Of a stretch of DNA of 64,000 bases, positions 17,645 through 26,969 are shown in pieces. The translations under genes were made by a program, and so were the position numbers. The DNA is from Lysinibacillus agricola (GTDB lineage: Bacteria; Bacillota; Bacilli; Bacillales_A; Planococcaceae). The notes below the pieces were generated by a model, which was not told the DNA's origin, did no database searches, and saw nothing but the letters and a program-made list of their open reading frames with translations. Where the stretch lies: the NCBI RefSeq assembly GCF_016638705.1, contig NZ_CP067341.1, positions 3,661,501 to 3,725,500 of the forward strand, given 5' to 3'. Within the stretch, counting starts at the first letter, position 1. Every line of letters begins with the position of its first letter.

Positions 17645-17725
17645 TATATTTTCTCTCTCCCTAGTCATTTTAAGCCCTTTCAATAATTGAGCTATTCTTT
17701 TGTAACCATTGTCTTGCTTCATACT

Positions 17726-17836
17726 TCAAAATATGGATACTTGGCATTTTTTCACATATTTATACACCTCCCGATCGATTGGACTTCCTAAAAATTTTGT
17801 GTAATGATCGAAGTAAAGAGTTCCATAGTTAATCAT
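17726..17836 (-). pseudogene. N-terminal fragment, possible SUFU-domain protein
   Basis: 36 codons from an ATG with a GGAGAAATTAG ribosome site, reading NYGTLYFDHYTKFLGSPIDR before drifting into a stop. The start resembles suppressor-of-fused-domain proteins of Firmicutes, which are often immunity proteins. The rest of the gene is gone. Family call is tentative. Confidence 0.35.
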
Positions 17837-17873
17837 CTAATTTCTCCTTTAGTACCTTCTATATTGTTTCCAT

Positions 17874-18254
17874 CTAAATTTCAACTAAAGACAGCACTTC
17901 AAAACTAGCACAGTAAAATTTAATGATGTTATCTTCATAATCTTCTACTAAATATTTATTATCTAATTCAAAACCATTTTTACTTAAATTATGAATTGTA
18001 AAGCCCATTAATTGGTTGTAACTATTTCCAAATCCTATTAAATCAAGGACAGAAACATCATTAAATTTCATCTTCAACATATACTTTCTTCTATCCACTT
18101 CTACTAAAAAATCTACTTCTAAATAGGAAACTTCATCATAATATGGATTGTATCCTATATAATAATTGAAACCTTTAATATAGTTAACATTCGTTGAACT
18201 GAAATTGGGAATCTTTTTTAGAATTACTGTTTCTTCATACCACTCTTTTGTCAT
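17874..18254 (-). CDS. Immunity-type protein, paralogue of the one at 19560
   Basis: 126 aa, no signal or membrane segment. The end (IIKFYCASFEVLSLVEI) matches the end of the 133-aa product at 19560-19961 (EFIEFYCTSMEVILVEEF). The middles share a beta-rich layout (FKIRIRYYHVDDL against YMLKMKFNDVSVL). The two are diverged copies of one family, similar in type to YxiG-like proteins found beside Bacillus toxins. Direct function is not known; immunity is inferred from location among SUKH genes. Confidence 0.5.
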   Translation of the reverse strand: MTKEWYEETVILKKIPNFSSTNVNYIKGFNYYIGYNPYYDEVSYLEVDFLVEVDRRKYMLKMKFNDVSVLDLIGFGNSYNQLMGFTIHNLSKNGFELDNKYLVEDYEDNIIKFYCASFEVLSLVEI

Positions 18255-18378
18255 TTGTATTAATACTCCTTTGACTATTGTTTATGATTATAAAGATTCC
18301 ATGTATCTTCAATACACTACTTTCATCTGAAGTAAAAACCGCATTCCTGATTAGACTAAGTTGTAAATATCACCTATT

Positions 18379-18738
18379 TTAATTGATTTCTTCCGGTATT
18401 TTAAATAAACAAAGAGTATCTAATGCTTCAAAAATGTTGTCGCCCAATTTATATAATGAGCTTGCATTTTTAGCAAACACCTTACCCGATTGAGAGATAA
18501 ACATAATTAAATAACCACGATATGCTTCACCAACTACAATAAGAGGCTCATTTATCCGCGCCTCAAATTCCTCAAAGTCTTCTTTTCCATAATAATCCCC
18601 TACTGCTTCTTCAGGGCTAAAATGAAATGTTTCTATACTTCCGTTAGGGTGTTTATATTTATATGTCATCCCACCAAAAACGGTTAATACATCAATCACA
18701 GAATCATACACTTTGTATCCCATCGCTTCCAAAAACAA
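18379..18738 (-). pseudogene. SUKH-3 family immunity protein, 5'-truncated
   Basis: The sequence VLTVFGGMTYKYKHPNGSIE, TFHFSPEEAVGDYYG and EPLIVVGEAYRGYLIMFIS matches the SUKH-3 branch of immunity proteins. The first ~40 residues are missing. At about 18735 the frame runs into the end of another immunity gene (18704-19003), so the pair looks like two genes fused by a deletion. Confidence 0.6.
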
Positions 18739-19003
18739 TACGGTAATCTTTCAAGGCTGTTATCTTAAAAAGCTTCCCATTCATCAAATTGAACCACAAG
18801 TCTACCGAACCTTTAATTTCATATCTAATAAAAAACTTTGTAAACAACCTTGACTTCTCATCCATATTAGCAATTAAATCGTAGAACTGGCTTATATGAC
18901 TATAAAGCTTAATCCCTCCAAGTCCTACCCAAGGAACAATAGGTAAATTGTTATCAACCACTCTACTCACTTCCTTTACAGAAACCAGGATAAATTCTCT
19001 CAA
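18704..19003 (-). pseudogene. Immunity-type protein, 3'-truncated
   Basis: 99 codons starting MREFILVSVKEVS and containing GLGGIKLYSHISQFYDLI and WFNLMNGKLFKITALKDYR, a pattern I recall from small Bacillus immunity proteins. After DYR the frame enters the SUKH-3 fragment and soon stops. This supports a deletion joining the two genes at about 18735-18740. Confidence 0.45.
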
Positions 19004-19005
19004 TT

Positions 19006-19188
19006 TTGCTATACTATGCTGGAAATACTGATGCTGTTTATATGAATGCTATGGGAAAGGTAGCAATGGAAGCATGGGATCCTGATGCCATTATTATTGA
19101 TCTGCAAGATTTAAATTATGAATGGGGAGATATGCTAGAATATGTGTTTGATATTAGGGCAGATAAATACCCTAATAAACTTAATTAA
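19006..19188 (+). pseudogene. Plus-strand gene fragment of unknown family
   Basis: An isolated plus-strand stretch reads YYAGNTDAVYMNAMGKVAME then WDPDAIIIDLQDLNYEWGDM. It has protein-like composition but no ribosome site or stop context of its own. It overlaps the SUKH relic on the other strand at its end. It is probably a remnant of a longer gene lost by rearrangement. Confidence 0.35.
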
Positions 19189-19402
19189 ATCATTCCCATT
19201 ATTTTTTCCTGTTGATACGTTTAAAATGCCTGGTAATACATATTTAGAAATTAAGTTAAAAAAATATGTAAATTCATCCCCAAAATTTGCAATTAAATTT
19301 TCTTTCTGCTTTTTCCCAATCATTCAAAGAAGGTGGATCTAAATCACCCCATTCTCTATCCAACACTTGAGATAAAACGGCTTCCACTTCATCATATGTC
19401 AT
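19135..19402 (-). pseudogene. SMI1/KNR4 (SUKH) immunity relic, frameshifted and 3'-truncated
   Basis: From an ATG at 19402 (GGGAGGTAATG) the frame reads MTYDEVEAVLSQVLDREWGD, LDPPSLNDWEKAERKF, then shifts. The second frame continues with FTYFFNLISKYVLPGILNVS and GKNNGNDLIKF. Both parts align with the intact SUKH protein at 48859-49293 (LDIPSFSDWEKIEKKFG, ILNVSNGKTNGNDTIEF). It is a dead paralogue. Confidence 0.65.
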
Positions 19403-19559
19403 ATTACATTACCTCCCTAAGTGTGTTCTCCTCATTATTTTCTGACATTAAGCTAACTTAATTCTAATACATCGGTAAATAAAGCATCTCCTAAAGTAAA
19501 TCGACTATTAAATGGTTAAATTTTTGGTAATTCACGCCATTCATAACCACCATTTCTAT

Positions 19560-19961
19560 TCAAATCTCGTAAAATTCTTCTACCAAAATGACTTCCATAG
19601 AAGTACAATAAAATTCAATAAATTCGAATCCATCATTTTCACCATATCCACTATCATCATGTACATGATAACGCTGGCTGCTCACCAAACCTTGCTCTTT
19701 CATATCATGAACAATTAAGTCCCTTGACAGTGGAAAAGTTGTTGCTTTTCTTATCGTTAAATCGTCAACATGATAATATCTAATCCTTATTTTGAAAGGT
19801 TCTTTTGTTTCTATAAAGGTAATATGAAAGGTAAGATCCAGTGTTCCAATATAGTTATCTTCAACATCATTTTCAACATTATATTCAATCTTTACGATTC
19901 TCTCGTAAACCCAAACACCATCTAATCTTTGTGTAATTAGTTCTTTGTTTTTTAAATGCAC
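19560..19961 (-). CDS. Immunity-type protein, paralogue of the one at 17874
   Basis: 133 aa, beta-rich, ending GFEFIEFYCTSMEVILVEEF. See the paralogue at 17874-18254 for the shared features. Start MHLKNKELITQ follows a GAAAAGAAGG-like ribosome site. Immunity role is inferred from the cluster. Confidence 0.5.
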   Translation of the reverse strand: MHLKNKELITQRLDGVWVYERIVKIEYNVENDVEDNYIGTLDLTFHITFIETKEPFKIRIRYYHVDDLTIRKATTFPLSRDLIVHDMKEQGLVSSQRYHVHDDSGYGENDGFEFIEFYCTSMEVILVEEFYEI

Positions 19962-20056
19962 TATGCTCTAACCTTCTTTTCATTTGATAGTCCAAGGTAT
20001 AAACCAAAACCAATCAAGCTCCTATTATCTGTGCTATTTTGCAACCTCACTATCTG

Positions 20057-20455
20057 TTATTTTTTCAAGACTTTTTCAGCCAGTATTTTAGCCTCTTGAT
20101 CATTTAATAATTTATCAGGTATAGCATTAAAAAATAGTAAAAATTCTTTAAGCTCTACATCATCTTCATCCCAATTAATCGCCTTTTGGGCGTGATGAAA
20201 TGCAGCCTGATAAGCCCCCTCTATATGACATAATGGATGAGCTAAAATAATTGAAGCTATATAGTGAAGGAAAGCTGTTTCCCTACTTTTTAATAAATCT
20301 AAAACAAAAGAATAATATATGATACTTTCTGATTTATAACACAAATCCAATATATAATTCTCGAATTCATCTTTAGTCAAACCATCCACTAAAGTTTTGG
20401 CTTCTATTAATTTTAACGAAAGAATGAAGTTTTCTAATATAGTTTTACCTTGCAT
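20057..20455 (-). CDS. Small helical immunity-type protein
   Basis: 132 aa, all-helical. The core LHYIASIILAHPLCHIEGAY followed by QAAFHHAQKAINWDEDDVEL looks like a short TPR-type helical pair. I recall this sequence type as a common small protein beside Bacillus LXG/Rhs toxins, but cannot name the family. No toxin gene is adjacent. The gene is intact with start ATG at 20455. Confidence 0.5.
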   Translation of the reverse strand: MQGKTILENFILSLKLIEAKTLVDGLTKDEFENYILDLCYKSESIIYYSFVLDLLKSRETAFLHYIASIILAHPLCHIEGAYQAAFHHAQKAINWDEDDVELKEFLLFFNAIPDKLLNDQEAKILAEKVLKK

Positions 20456-20769
20456 AAAGTCGATTCATTGTCATACATAAAATTTTCGTGATTTATCTTC
20501 CATCTATCTTCCAGGAACATCTAACTTAACATATCTTCTCATTATGATACACTCTTTTTCCTACTTCCTTATCTCTGTTAATTCCGATACTTAATAGTTC
20601 ATGCATAAAGAAATGTATTTATGCTATAGAAATATTTTACAAATGAATTACGACACCTTAGTTTTCCTTATAAAATCCTGATAATTATAATTTAAAGTTT
20701 CATTAACAAAGGTTTTTCAACAGTCACCACTTGTTGAAAGAACAAAATAACAATCGAAAGGATAATTAT

Positions 20770-22008
20770 ATGAAACAAAAGCTTTCACCTATATCTACCA
20801 AAGAGCGGATTGAAACACTCGATGTGTTAAGGGGGTTCGCATTATTAGGAATCATATTAGCAAATATTGTTTGGTTCCTTTACCCTGTATACATGCAGGA
20901 AGATTTAAGTTTTAAAAATGAATGGACTTCTTTTTGGAATGACGCCGATTATACAGTTAAAACTATTCTTACTATGTTTGTCGATGGAAAATTTGTCATG
21001 CTCTTTTCCATGCTGTTCGGTTTTGGCATGGTCATCATGCAGGAAAGAGCTGCCGCAAAGCAACTAAATTTTTGGGGAATTTATTCTAGACGACTTATTG
21101 CGTTATTTATTTTCGGTTGTATCCATGCCTATTTCATTTGGTTTGGAGATATTTTAACAGACTATGCAATTTTAGGATTATTACTCCTTCTCATGCATAA
21201 GTTAAAACCCAACGCTATGTTAATCATTAGCTTAACTTTATATAGCTTACTTTTGGGATCATTAACGTTTGGAGCTCTATCCTCCGATTCTACTACGACA
21301 ATGTCAATGTCTATGTCCATGTCAGAGGAAAGTCGTCAGCTCATGCAGGTTACGATAGATGCCCATCAAAATGGAAATATTCAAGAATTAATGGATGCTA
21401 ATTTTATGGAAAGAACTTTTTATACAATCCGTAATGGGCTATATGTTCTTTTTCTAGGCAACCCTATATTTTATTTATTTTCAAATCTTCCGTTCTTACT
21501 AATGTTCTTATTTGGAGCAGCTGTTGCGAAGAAAAAATGGCTGCATCGTTTTGAAGAATATCGAAAAGGCTTTTTCATTACGTGGTTACTAACATTGATT
21601 TTTGGTGGGACATTGGGCTGGATATTACCTTTCCTTTCAGAAAACTTTTCTGCTGTTCAATATATTAGCTCACCACTCCTAACAATCTTTTATGCCATTA
21701 GCTTGATCTTTATTTATCACACGGTGAATGGGAAGAAAATTTTACAGTGGTTAGCGTTCCCTGGAAGAATGGCATTCACAAACTATATCGGCCAATCTAT
21801 TATATGTACATTTTTATTTGGACCATTTGCATTCGGCGTATACGGAAAACTTCACTTAACGACAGCTATCATCATTGCCATTGTCATTTTTGCTTTCCAA
21901 GTGATTTTTAGTAAGCTTTGGTTATCCAAATTCCGCTTCGGGCCACTAGAATATGTTTGGAGGTCATTCACTTATTTAGGTATTAATAAGGAATCTAAAA
22001 AAGTATAG
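20770..22008 (+). CDS. DUF418 family membrane protein (YeiB/YxaH type)
   Basis: About 412 aa, with ten or so membrane helices. The N-terminal ERIETLDVLRGFALLGIILA is the family signature, and the C-terminal half has the DUF418 pattern (GRMAFTNYIGQSIICTFLFG). Start chosen at ATG 20770 with GAAAGGATAATT; an earlier ATG in frame lacks a good site. The family resembles membrane acyltransferases in topology, but its role is unknown. Confidence 0.85.
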   Translation: MKQKLSPISTKERIETLDVLRGFALLGIILANIVWFLYPVYMQEDLSFKNEWTSFWNDADYTVKTILTMFVDGKFVMLFSMLFGFGMVIMQERAAAKQLNFWGIYSRRLIALFIFGCIHAYFIWFGDILTDYAILGLLLLLMHKLKPNAMLIISLTLYSLLLGSLTFGALSSDSTTTMSMSMSMSEESRQLMQVTIDAHQNGNIQELMDANFMERTFYTIRNGLYVLFLGNPIFYLFSNLPFLLMFLFGAAVAKKKWLHRFEEYRKGFFITWLLTLIFGGTLGWILPFLSENFSAVQYISSPLLTIFYAISLIFIYHTVNGKKILQWLAFPGRMAFTNYIGQSIICTFLFGPFAFGVYGKLHLTTAIIIAIVIFAFQVIFSKLWLSKFRFGPLEYVWRSFTYLGINKESKKV

Positions 22009-22130
22009 CTTAGGTGCTGATCAACTGTGAGTTCTCGATAAATTTAGGATTCTTTTTGATAAAATGAACTAAGGGGCTGTATGTATAATTAGAGAAATCA
22101 TTTATAACAACAAGAAAGGATTGATAAATA

Positions 22131-22832
22131 TTGAAGCAATCATTAAAACAGGCGATAGCTTTACAAGCCGTAGAGGAGTCTGTTACTTATACGGATAGTA
22201 AATTAGGCGGACGACCTTATTGTAAATTAGGTGATAGCTTTCCTGTACATAGTAGTGGCACACCTTATATGTTTTTAGCACAGCTTAATTTTTCTCAGCT
22301 ACCTTCACTGGAAGATTACCCACAGCAAGGGCTTCTACAGTTTTTTGTGTTGGCAGATGAGGATTATGGTGTTTACGAGGATGGTTATTATTGTCGCTAT
22401 TATGCGGACTTTGAGCCCTCTCATGATATAGAGCCTTTTTCTGATAAGGAGATGGAGTATGAGCTATGTGAACCAATTATCTTTGGTGGTCCTTATGCAT
22501 TTAAAGCAACATTACGAGAAGAGTTAGTACCATACACAGATCCTCGCTCCGTTCATTATGACTTACCAATGGAGAACCCTGCATATTCAAAGTATTTTGA
22601 TCAAACAGATGGTAGTGGCACAAAAATAGGTGGCTACGCATTTATGGATCAAAATAGTTTTGATGAGAATAATGGCAATGCAGAGCTGCTGTTTCAATTA
22701 GATATGGAGGGTGATGCCCATAAGACATATGCCATGATAGCAGACTCTGGCACATTGCAATTTTTTATCGAGCGAGATTCTCTGATCGCAAAGGATTTTT
22801 CTAATCTTTATTATTATCTTTACAGTATGTAA
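22131..22832 (+). CDS. DUF1963 family protein (YwqG type)
   Basis: 233 aa, soluble. It matches the DUF1963/YwqG family: KLGGRPYC, then FLAQLNFSQLPSLEDYPQQG and LLQFFVLADEDYG, and late KIGGYAFMDQ and LLFQLDMEG. Start is TTG at 22131 with AGAAAGGA ten bases upstream. The family's biochemical role is not established. A terminator follows. Confidence 0.85.
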   Translation: MKQSLKQAIALQAVEESVTYTDSKLGGRPYCKLGDSFPVHSSGTPYMFLAQLNFSQLPSLEDYPQQGLLQFFVLADEDYGVYEDGYYCRYYADFEPSHDIEPFSDKEMEYELCEPIIFGGPYAFKATLREELVPYTDPRSVHYDLPMENPAYSKYFDQTDGSGTKIGGYAFMDQNSFDENNGNAELLFQLDMEGDAHKTYAMIADSGTLQFFIERDSLIAKDFSNLYYYLYSM

Positions 22833-22840
22833 TAGAAATC

Positions 22841-22870
22841 GTATCGCTAAGGCAGTGGCGATACGTTTTT
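22841..22870 (+). terminator. Terminator after the DUF1963 gene
   Basis: GTATCGC and GCGATAC pair and are followed by GTTTTTATT. Confidence 0.85.
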
Positions 22871-22900
22871 ATTGCCTTCGCGTGTAAATATGCCTCAATC

Positions 22901-22954
22901 GTAAGAGTCAAATAGCGCCCACCTGTTACTCAGGGGGCGCTATTTGACTCTTAC
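22901..22954. repeat. Perfect 20-bp inverted repeat
   Basis: GTAAGAGTCAAATAGCGCCC at 22901-22920 is repeated as its exact complement at 22935-22954, with a 14-base loop. No T run follows on either strand. Could be a transcription barrier or an insertion relic. Confidence 0.9.
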
Positions 22955-22988
22955 ATAAAAAACTTAAATTAATTGGTCTAGACTCCCA

Positions 22989-23200
22989 TCAACTAAGAGT
23001 ATTGTCTGGATAGGGTATTTTTCCTGCGCAATATTCCTTCCATAGCCCATTTAACCAACTACTATTAAAATTACAAAGCACTGCCTCTAATAATAATGCA
23101 ATATCATCTGATAAATAAGCTGCAAGATCAGGTTGGATGTTCAGACATAAGATCAAATACTTTCCAACTGATTATTTCAATGTCAGTATTGATTTCCTGC
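22989..23200 (-). pseudogene. C-terminal remnant of an unidentified gene, frameshifted
   Basis: The minus strand reads DIEIISWKVFDLMSEHPT in one frame, then PDLAAYLSDDIALLLEAVL and WLNGLWKEYCAGKIPYPD in another before a stop. This is protein-like and looks like the last ~65 residues of one gene carrying a frameshift near 23130. Family not recognised. Confidence 0.45.
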
Positions 23201-23272
23201 TTGATCGAACAAACAGAATAGATAGTAATGTTGAAAATAGTAAAATACAAAAATAAGTTAGATTTGTAACGA

Positions 23273-23319
23273 AAATGCAGAGAATTGCAATTAAGTAAAG
23301 TTACAATTCTCTGCATTTT
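23273..23319. terminator. Hairpin terminator upstream of the Rhs tip array end
   Basis: AAATGCAGAGAATTG and CAATTCTCTGCATTT pair perfectly and are followed by TTTATTTT. It lies beyond the stop of the last immunity gene (23374). Confidence 0.8.
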
Positions 23320-23373
23320 TATTTTGCAATTAACAACTAGAGGCGAAGTATTCCTATCACTTCTGATGATTCG

Positions 23374-24240
23374 TTAGATTAAAGGGCGATATATATCATT
23401 CCAGTAAGGAATCATCTCTTCTGAAAAAATATAAATAAAATCATTAGAAGATAGGTTTCCTAAATTATCTAATGCAATTCCAAACTTGAAATATATTTTA
23501 TAGTTTCTGTTTATAAAATACTCTTCATTTTTTAAACTATCCAATTTAGAACCGAATTTTGATAACAATTTATTATCAATAAAAACTTCCTCTTTACAAT
23601 TTAAGGCTAGTTGAATTAACTGTCCTTTTTCATTATACATTGCTTGACTATTCGTCCTGTTTTCTGTAGTTATACCCTTTTTTTTATTCTTGCTTATTTT
23701 TAAAGGAACTCCCCATATTTTTTCAATTTCACTCAGTTGCATGCCGAATTTCAATAATCCAACAGATTGATACGGAGTAATTTCATATTTTAAGTTTATT
23801 AGCTGATTATCAATACTTCTGAATTGAAAAGCTAATTTTATATCTTTCTCGTAAATATTTTTTTGGTTATCTGAATAAATTGTTAATTGAATTCCATCAT
23901 CAGGAAAATCTAAACCGTAAATCGACATGTTATACTGAGGAAATATATAACATCCATCAACAAAATACGGATTTTCTTTGAATAAAAATTGCTTTGATTC
24001 ATTCATTAAATCAATTTTTTGATTATTCAAGAAAATAACATCTGGATTGTTCACAGAAATACTTACTAAAACATCATCTACAAAATGAAATATATATTCA
24101 TCTTGATATAGAAAAAATTCTTTTCCATTGACATTTTTCTTATCCAATTCACCTATGATATTTTTTAAATCTGAAGATGTCATAGATAGCTTTACTTCGT
24201 TTATCCCGATTTTGGGTAATATTTTTAACTCTCTTCTCAT
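23374..24240 (-). CDS. Immunity protein candidate with two BamE-like repeats
   Basis: 288 aa, no signal peptide. It lies 30 bases after the Rhs tip with an HNH-like toxin, the position of its immunity gene. Two halves share a pattern: GINEVKLSMTSSDLKNIIG (about 12-30) and SVGLLKFGMQLSEIEKIWG (about 160-178), each followed by an Asn/Gly-rich hairpin (FHFVDDVLVSISV; MYNEKGQLIQLAL). This looks like an internal duplication of a small alpha/beta BamE/SmpA-like unit. Function as antitoxin is inferred from position. Confidence 0.55.
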   Translation of the reverse strand: MRRELKILPKIGINEVKLSMTSSDLKNIIGELDKKNVNGKEFFLYQDEYIFHFVDDVLVSISVNNPDVIFLNNQKIDLMNESKQFLFKENPYFVDGCYIFPQYNMSIYGLDFPDDGIQLTIYSDNQKNIYEKDIKLAFQFRSIDNQLINLKYEITPYQSVGLLKFGMQLSEIEKIWGVPLKISKNKKKGITTENRTNSQAMYNEKGQLIQLALNCKEEVFIDNKLLSKFGSKLDSLKNEEYFINRNYKIYFKFGIALDNLGNLSSNDFIYIFSEEMIPYWNDIYRPLI

Positions 24241-24270
24241 ACCTTCTACCTCATCTGCAATATTTTCTTG

Positions 24271-26178
24271 TTAATCTTTTTGTTCTGCATTGGTTATATA
24301 TCCATTGTCTCCTGCGTATTCCAACATTTCTCTTATTCCATCATTAAATTGAGAACCAAATTTTCTTTGTACGTCTCGTATGTCAATTTCCATCGCTTTT
24401 CCGAATTTCCCACTATCAATCAATTCCTTTTGGTATGCTCTCCATTGTTTCCCTTTGTTATAACTTCCCCAACTAGCTGTATCAAGATGATCGGGAGTAG
24501 GCATCCAAATTGCTGGTCCTTTCGCATAACTTACTGGAGAAACTGAGTTTGCAGGCATATGATGTACCTGACCTCCTATGTTCGTTGCTCTAACACTAGC
24601 ATAGGAACCGCCTTGTTTTAAACCAAAAATATCAATATAAATATTAGGGTCACTGACATATCCATAGAGCGTAGGATTCCCACCCGCAAGCCCAATAGGG
24701 TCTGGCTGCGTATACATACCCATACTAGGGTCGTAATAGCGGAAGCGATTATAATACAAACCACTGCTCAAATCGTGGTACTGCCCTTGATACCTAAACG
24801 GAATGAAATCCTGCTCACCAGTGAACTCCACCATTCGTCCATAAATATCAAGCTCAGCTGACCAAACCTTTTTACCTTCTTCATCATAGGCTTTTACAGG
24901 CGTTCCAAGATAATCACTAATAATACTGTAATTACCTTCATTCGTAATTTTAGCTGAAGGAATGAATCCATTGTTAAATACCCATGTGACTAGATTATCT
25001 GGTATTTCTGAGTCGTTCTGTGATGAATACTCATCTATATTTTCAAATATATCTGAATTATTATACAAGAAATACTCATGTAGGATAGTATTCCCATCCC
25101 ATACGAATTTCATTGTATTTTCGTCAGAACTTTTCTTTATTCGTCTACCTAGCGAGTCATACTTAAAAGTAACTTCTGTGTTGTCTGGTTTGATGACCTT
25201 CGACATCATACCATTGCCATAGTATTCGTACTTCCACGTATCACCGTTCTTCTCAACCTTCTGAACAAGATTACCTTCTTCATCATAAGAGAATGTTGCC
25301 TCTCTCGTTTCAAGCAATCTACTTCCAGCACCATAAACACGATCTGTCTTTTCTTTAGTTTCATACAAATTCCCTACATCGTCTACACTACGGTGTAAGA
25401 AGTCAAATTGATCGCCTTGATTGGAACAAACGAGGTTACTAAATTCATCATAACCATAAGTAACTTTTACACCTGTTAACTCGTTAACCATGCTTCGTAA
25501 GCGACGATTGACATCCCAATTATACACGCGTCTTCGTGTGTCACGATTTTGACTACTTATGCTGTGATGTGTCGGTCTACCCGTTGCATCATACTGCCAT
25601 TTGCTAATGACATCCCCTGGTAAGATTCTCTCAATCTCTTGACCAAGTTCATTGTACTGCATGGATGCTGTCCATTGTTCTTGCTCTGAGCGAGAGGCTG
25701 TGATTTGTGACACATTTCCCATTTCATTTCGAGCGACATCGATTTTTGCACCTAAGCTACTCGTAATCTGTGAACGGTTGCCTAATTCGTCATAACTGCT
25801 TGAAATCCAATGGTCATTTTGCCATTCCTTGATCACTTGTCCAGATGGGTCTCGCTCCAGTTTTACTTTCACATGCTCATTTTCAGTCTCAATTAACGAA
25901 CCATTTTTGTCATAGCCAAACGTTTCCCAGGTGTCATCGTAATAATCAGCTCGAATGATATTCCCTAGACCATCATGTTGATACGCTGTCCAACGATCAC
26001 CCGGACGTTGAATTCTCTGAACTAAACCAGCCAGACTTCGCTCATACGTTCTTTCAATCTCATCAAAGCCGACTTCCTTAATGATATTGCCTTTCGTATC
26101 ACGTTCAAACTGATACGCTTCGCCTTTTTCATTGATGACAGCGGTTAACTGCTCTTCTGTATTTATTGGTATTATCAA
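24271..26178 (-). CDS. Displaced Rhs tip 5 with HNH-like (HHMP) toxin domain
   Basis: 635 aa. It has no N-terminal delivery domains: Rhs homology starts abruptly at TEEQLTAVINEKGEAYQF (preceded by unrelated MIIPIN), so it is an orphan tip. YD repeats run to the core end (RYYDPSMGMYTQPDPIGLAG, DIFGL, near 520). The variable tip has GQVHHMPANSVSP and GPAIWMPTPDHLDTASWGSY, a pattern of HNH/endonuclease VII-fold toxins of the SHH/GHH kind, so probably a DNase or RNase. The immunity gene is next downstream. Confidence 0.75.
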   Translation of the reverse strand: MIIPINTEEQLTAVINEKGEAYQFERDTKGNIIKEVGFDEIERTYERSLAGLVQRIQRPGDRWTAYQHDGLGNIIRADYYDDTWETFGYDKNGSLIETENEHVKVKLERDPSGQVIKEWQNDHWISSSYDELGNRSQITSSLGAKIDVARNEMGNVSQITASRSEQEQWTASMQYNELGQEIERILPGDVISKWQYDATGRPTHHSISSQNRDTRRRVYNWDVNRRLRSMVNELTGVKVTYGYDEFSNLVCSNQGDQFDFLHRSVDDVGNLYETKEKTDRVYGAGSRLLETREATFSYDEEGNLVQKVEKNGDTWKYEYYGNGMMSKVIKPDNTEVTFKYDSLGRRIKKSSDENTMKFVWDGNTILHEYFLYNNSDIFENIDEYSSQNDSEIPDNLVTWVFNNGFIPSAKITNEGNYSIISDYLGTPVKAYDEEGKKVWSAELDIYGRMVEFTGEQDFIPFRYQGQYHDLSSGLYYNRFRYYDPSMGMYTQPDPIGLAGGNPTLYGYVSDPNIYIDIFGLKQGGSYASVRATNIGGQVHHMPANSVSPVSYAKGPAIWMPTPDHLDTASWGSYNKGKQWRAYQKELIDSGKFGKAMEIDIRDVQRKFGSQFNDGIREMLEYAGDNGYITNAEQKD

Positions 26179-26227
26179 TAGCCTTTTTATGGCAAAATTA
26201 TATCACTTTAGTATTTAGTTTTTTAGA

Positions 26228-26292
26228 GTGAGCATAAACAAGAAAAACATATGTAAAAAGGTTTATGCTCCTCTTTAACATATGTTTTTTGA
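26228..26292 (-). terminator. Double hairpin between cassettes 4 and 5
   Basis: GAGCATAAAC pairs with GTTTATGCTC (26228-26270), and an overlapping AACATATGT pairs with ACATATGTT followed by TTTT (to 26292). The same ACATATGT arms recur in the hairpin at 28659-28706. Confidence 0.7.
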
Positions 26293-26393
26293 ATTTAATA
26301 TCACTTTATCATCAGAGATCTAATATGGAACTTGTTATTGTAGGACCCTGTTTCTATCTCATGCTATACTAGTTCATCCGTACAGAACTATTT

Positions 26394-26948
26394 TTATTTT
26401 TGAGAATCTTTGATTATCGGAACAACTTGTACAGCTATCGGGTAAAATAATTTTTCATTATAGCTTAGTACCTCTTCAGGCCAATAAAATTTTTGAAGAC
26501 GTTTGTTATATCCAACTTCTTGAGAATCTACTACTTTCATACCAATATTACAATGACTAGAAATATGTTTTTTCAATAATTTCCCTATTAACTTAGCTGA
26601 CTCACTTTTACTTGGATTCCAGATAAAACTTGTATGATTGACTTTTTCATCATTTTTTTCGTATACATTATTCTTTTCGTAAAGGTTAAGAATATAAATA
26701 AAATCATGCTTATCTTCAATATATGGTCTAGTATTTAATGATCTAATCTTTTTATCAAAATTTTCTTTTGTACCAATTGAAATAGCCATATCCTTATTTA
26801 AATAATCATTTTCATTTAACAATTCACCAAATTTTAGACCTTCCTTATGATAATTAATATCTTCAAAAAAGATCAAATCATTTTTTGATAAAAAATCGTT
26901 GATAAGATGAACTATAAAACTTCGTTTAGCTATTATATCTAGTTCCAT
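26394..26948 (-). CDS. Immunity protein candidate for the REase-type Rhs toxin
   Basis: 184 aa, soluble, starting MELDIIAKRSFIVHLIND, 21 bases after the stop of Rhs tip 4. The sequence (FIWNPSKSESAKLIGKLLKK, FYWPEEVLSYNEKLFYPIAV) is not one I can assign to a named family. Position directly after a toxin makes immunity likely. Confidence 0.55.
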   Translation of the reverse strand: MELDIIAKRSFIVHLINDFLSKNDLIFFEDINYHKEGLKFGELLNENDYLNKDMAISIGTKENFDKKIRSLNTRPYIEDKHDFIYILNLYEKNNVYEKNDEKVNHTSFIWNPSKSESAKLIGKLLKKHISSHCNIGMKVVDSQEVGYNKRLQKFYWPEEVLSYNEKLFYPIAVQVVPIIKDSQK

Positions 26949-26969
26949 TTTATATAAATCTCCTACAAA

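Noticed and set aside
22901..22954. Rho-independent terminator
   Set aside because: The 20-bp stem is perfect but has no T run on either strand, and a better terminator precedes it; listed only as an inverted repeat.
24962..25222. Plus-strand ORFs of ~80-90 aa recurring inside each Rhs core (also 27673, 30041, 37257)
   Set aside because: They are antisense to the conserved Rhs core and recur only because the core is repeated.
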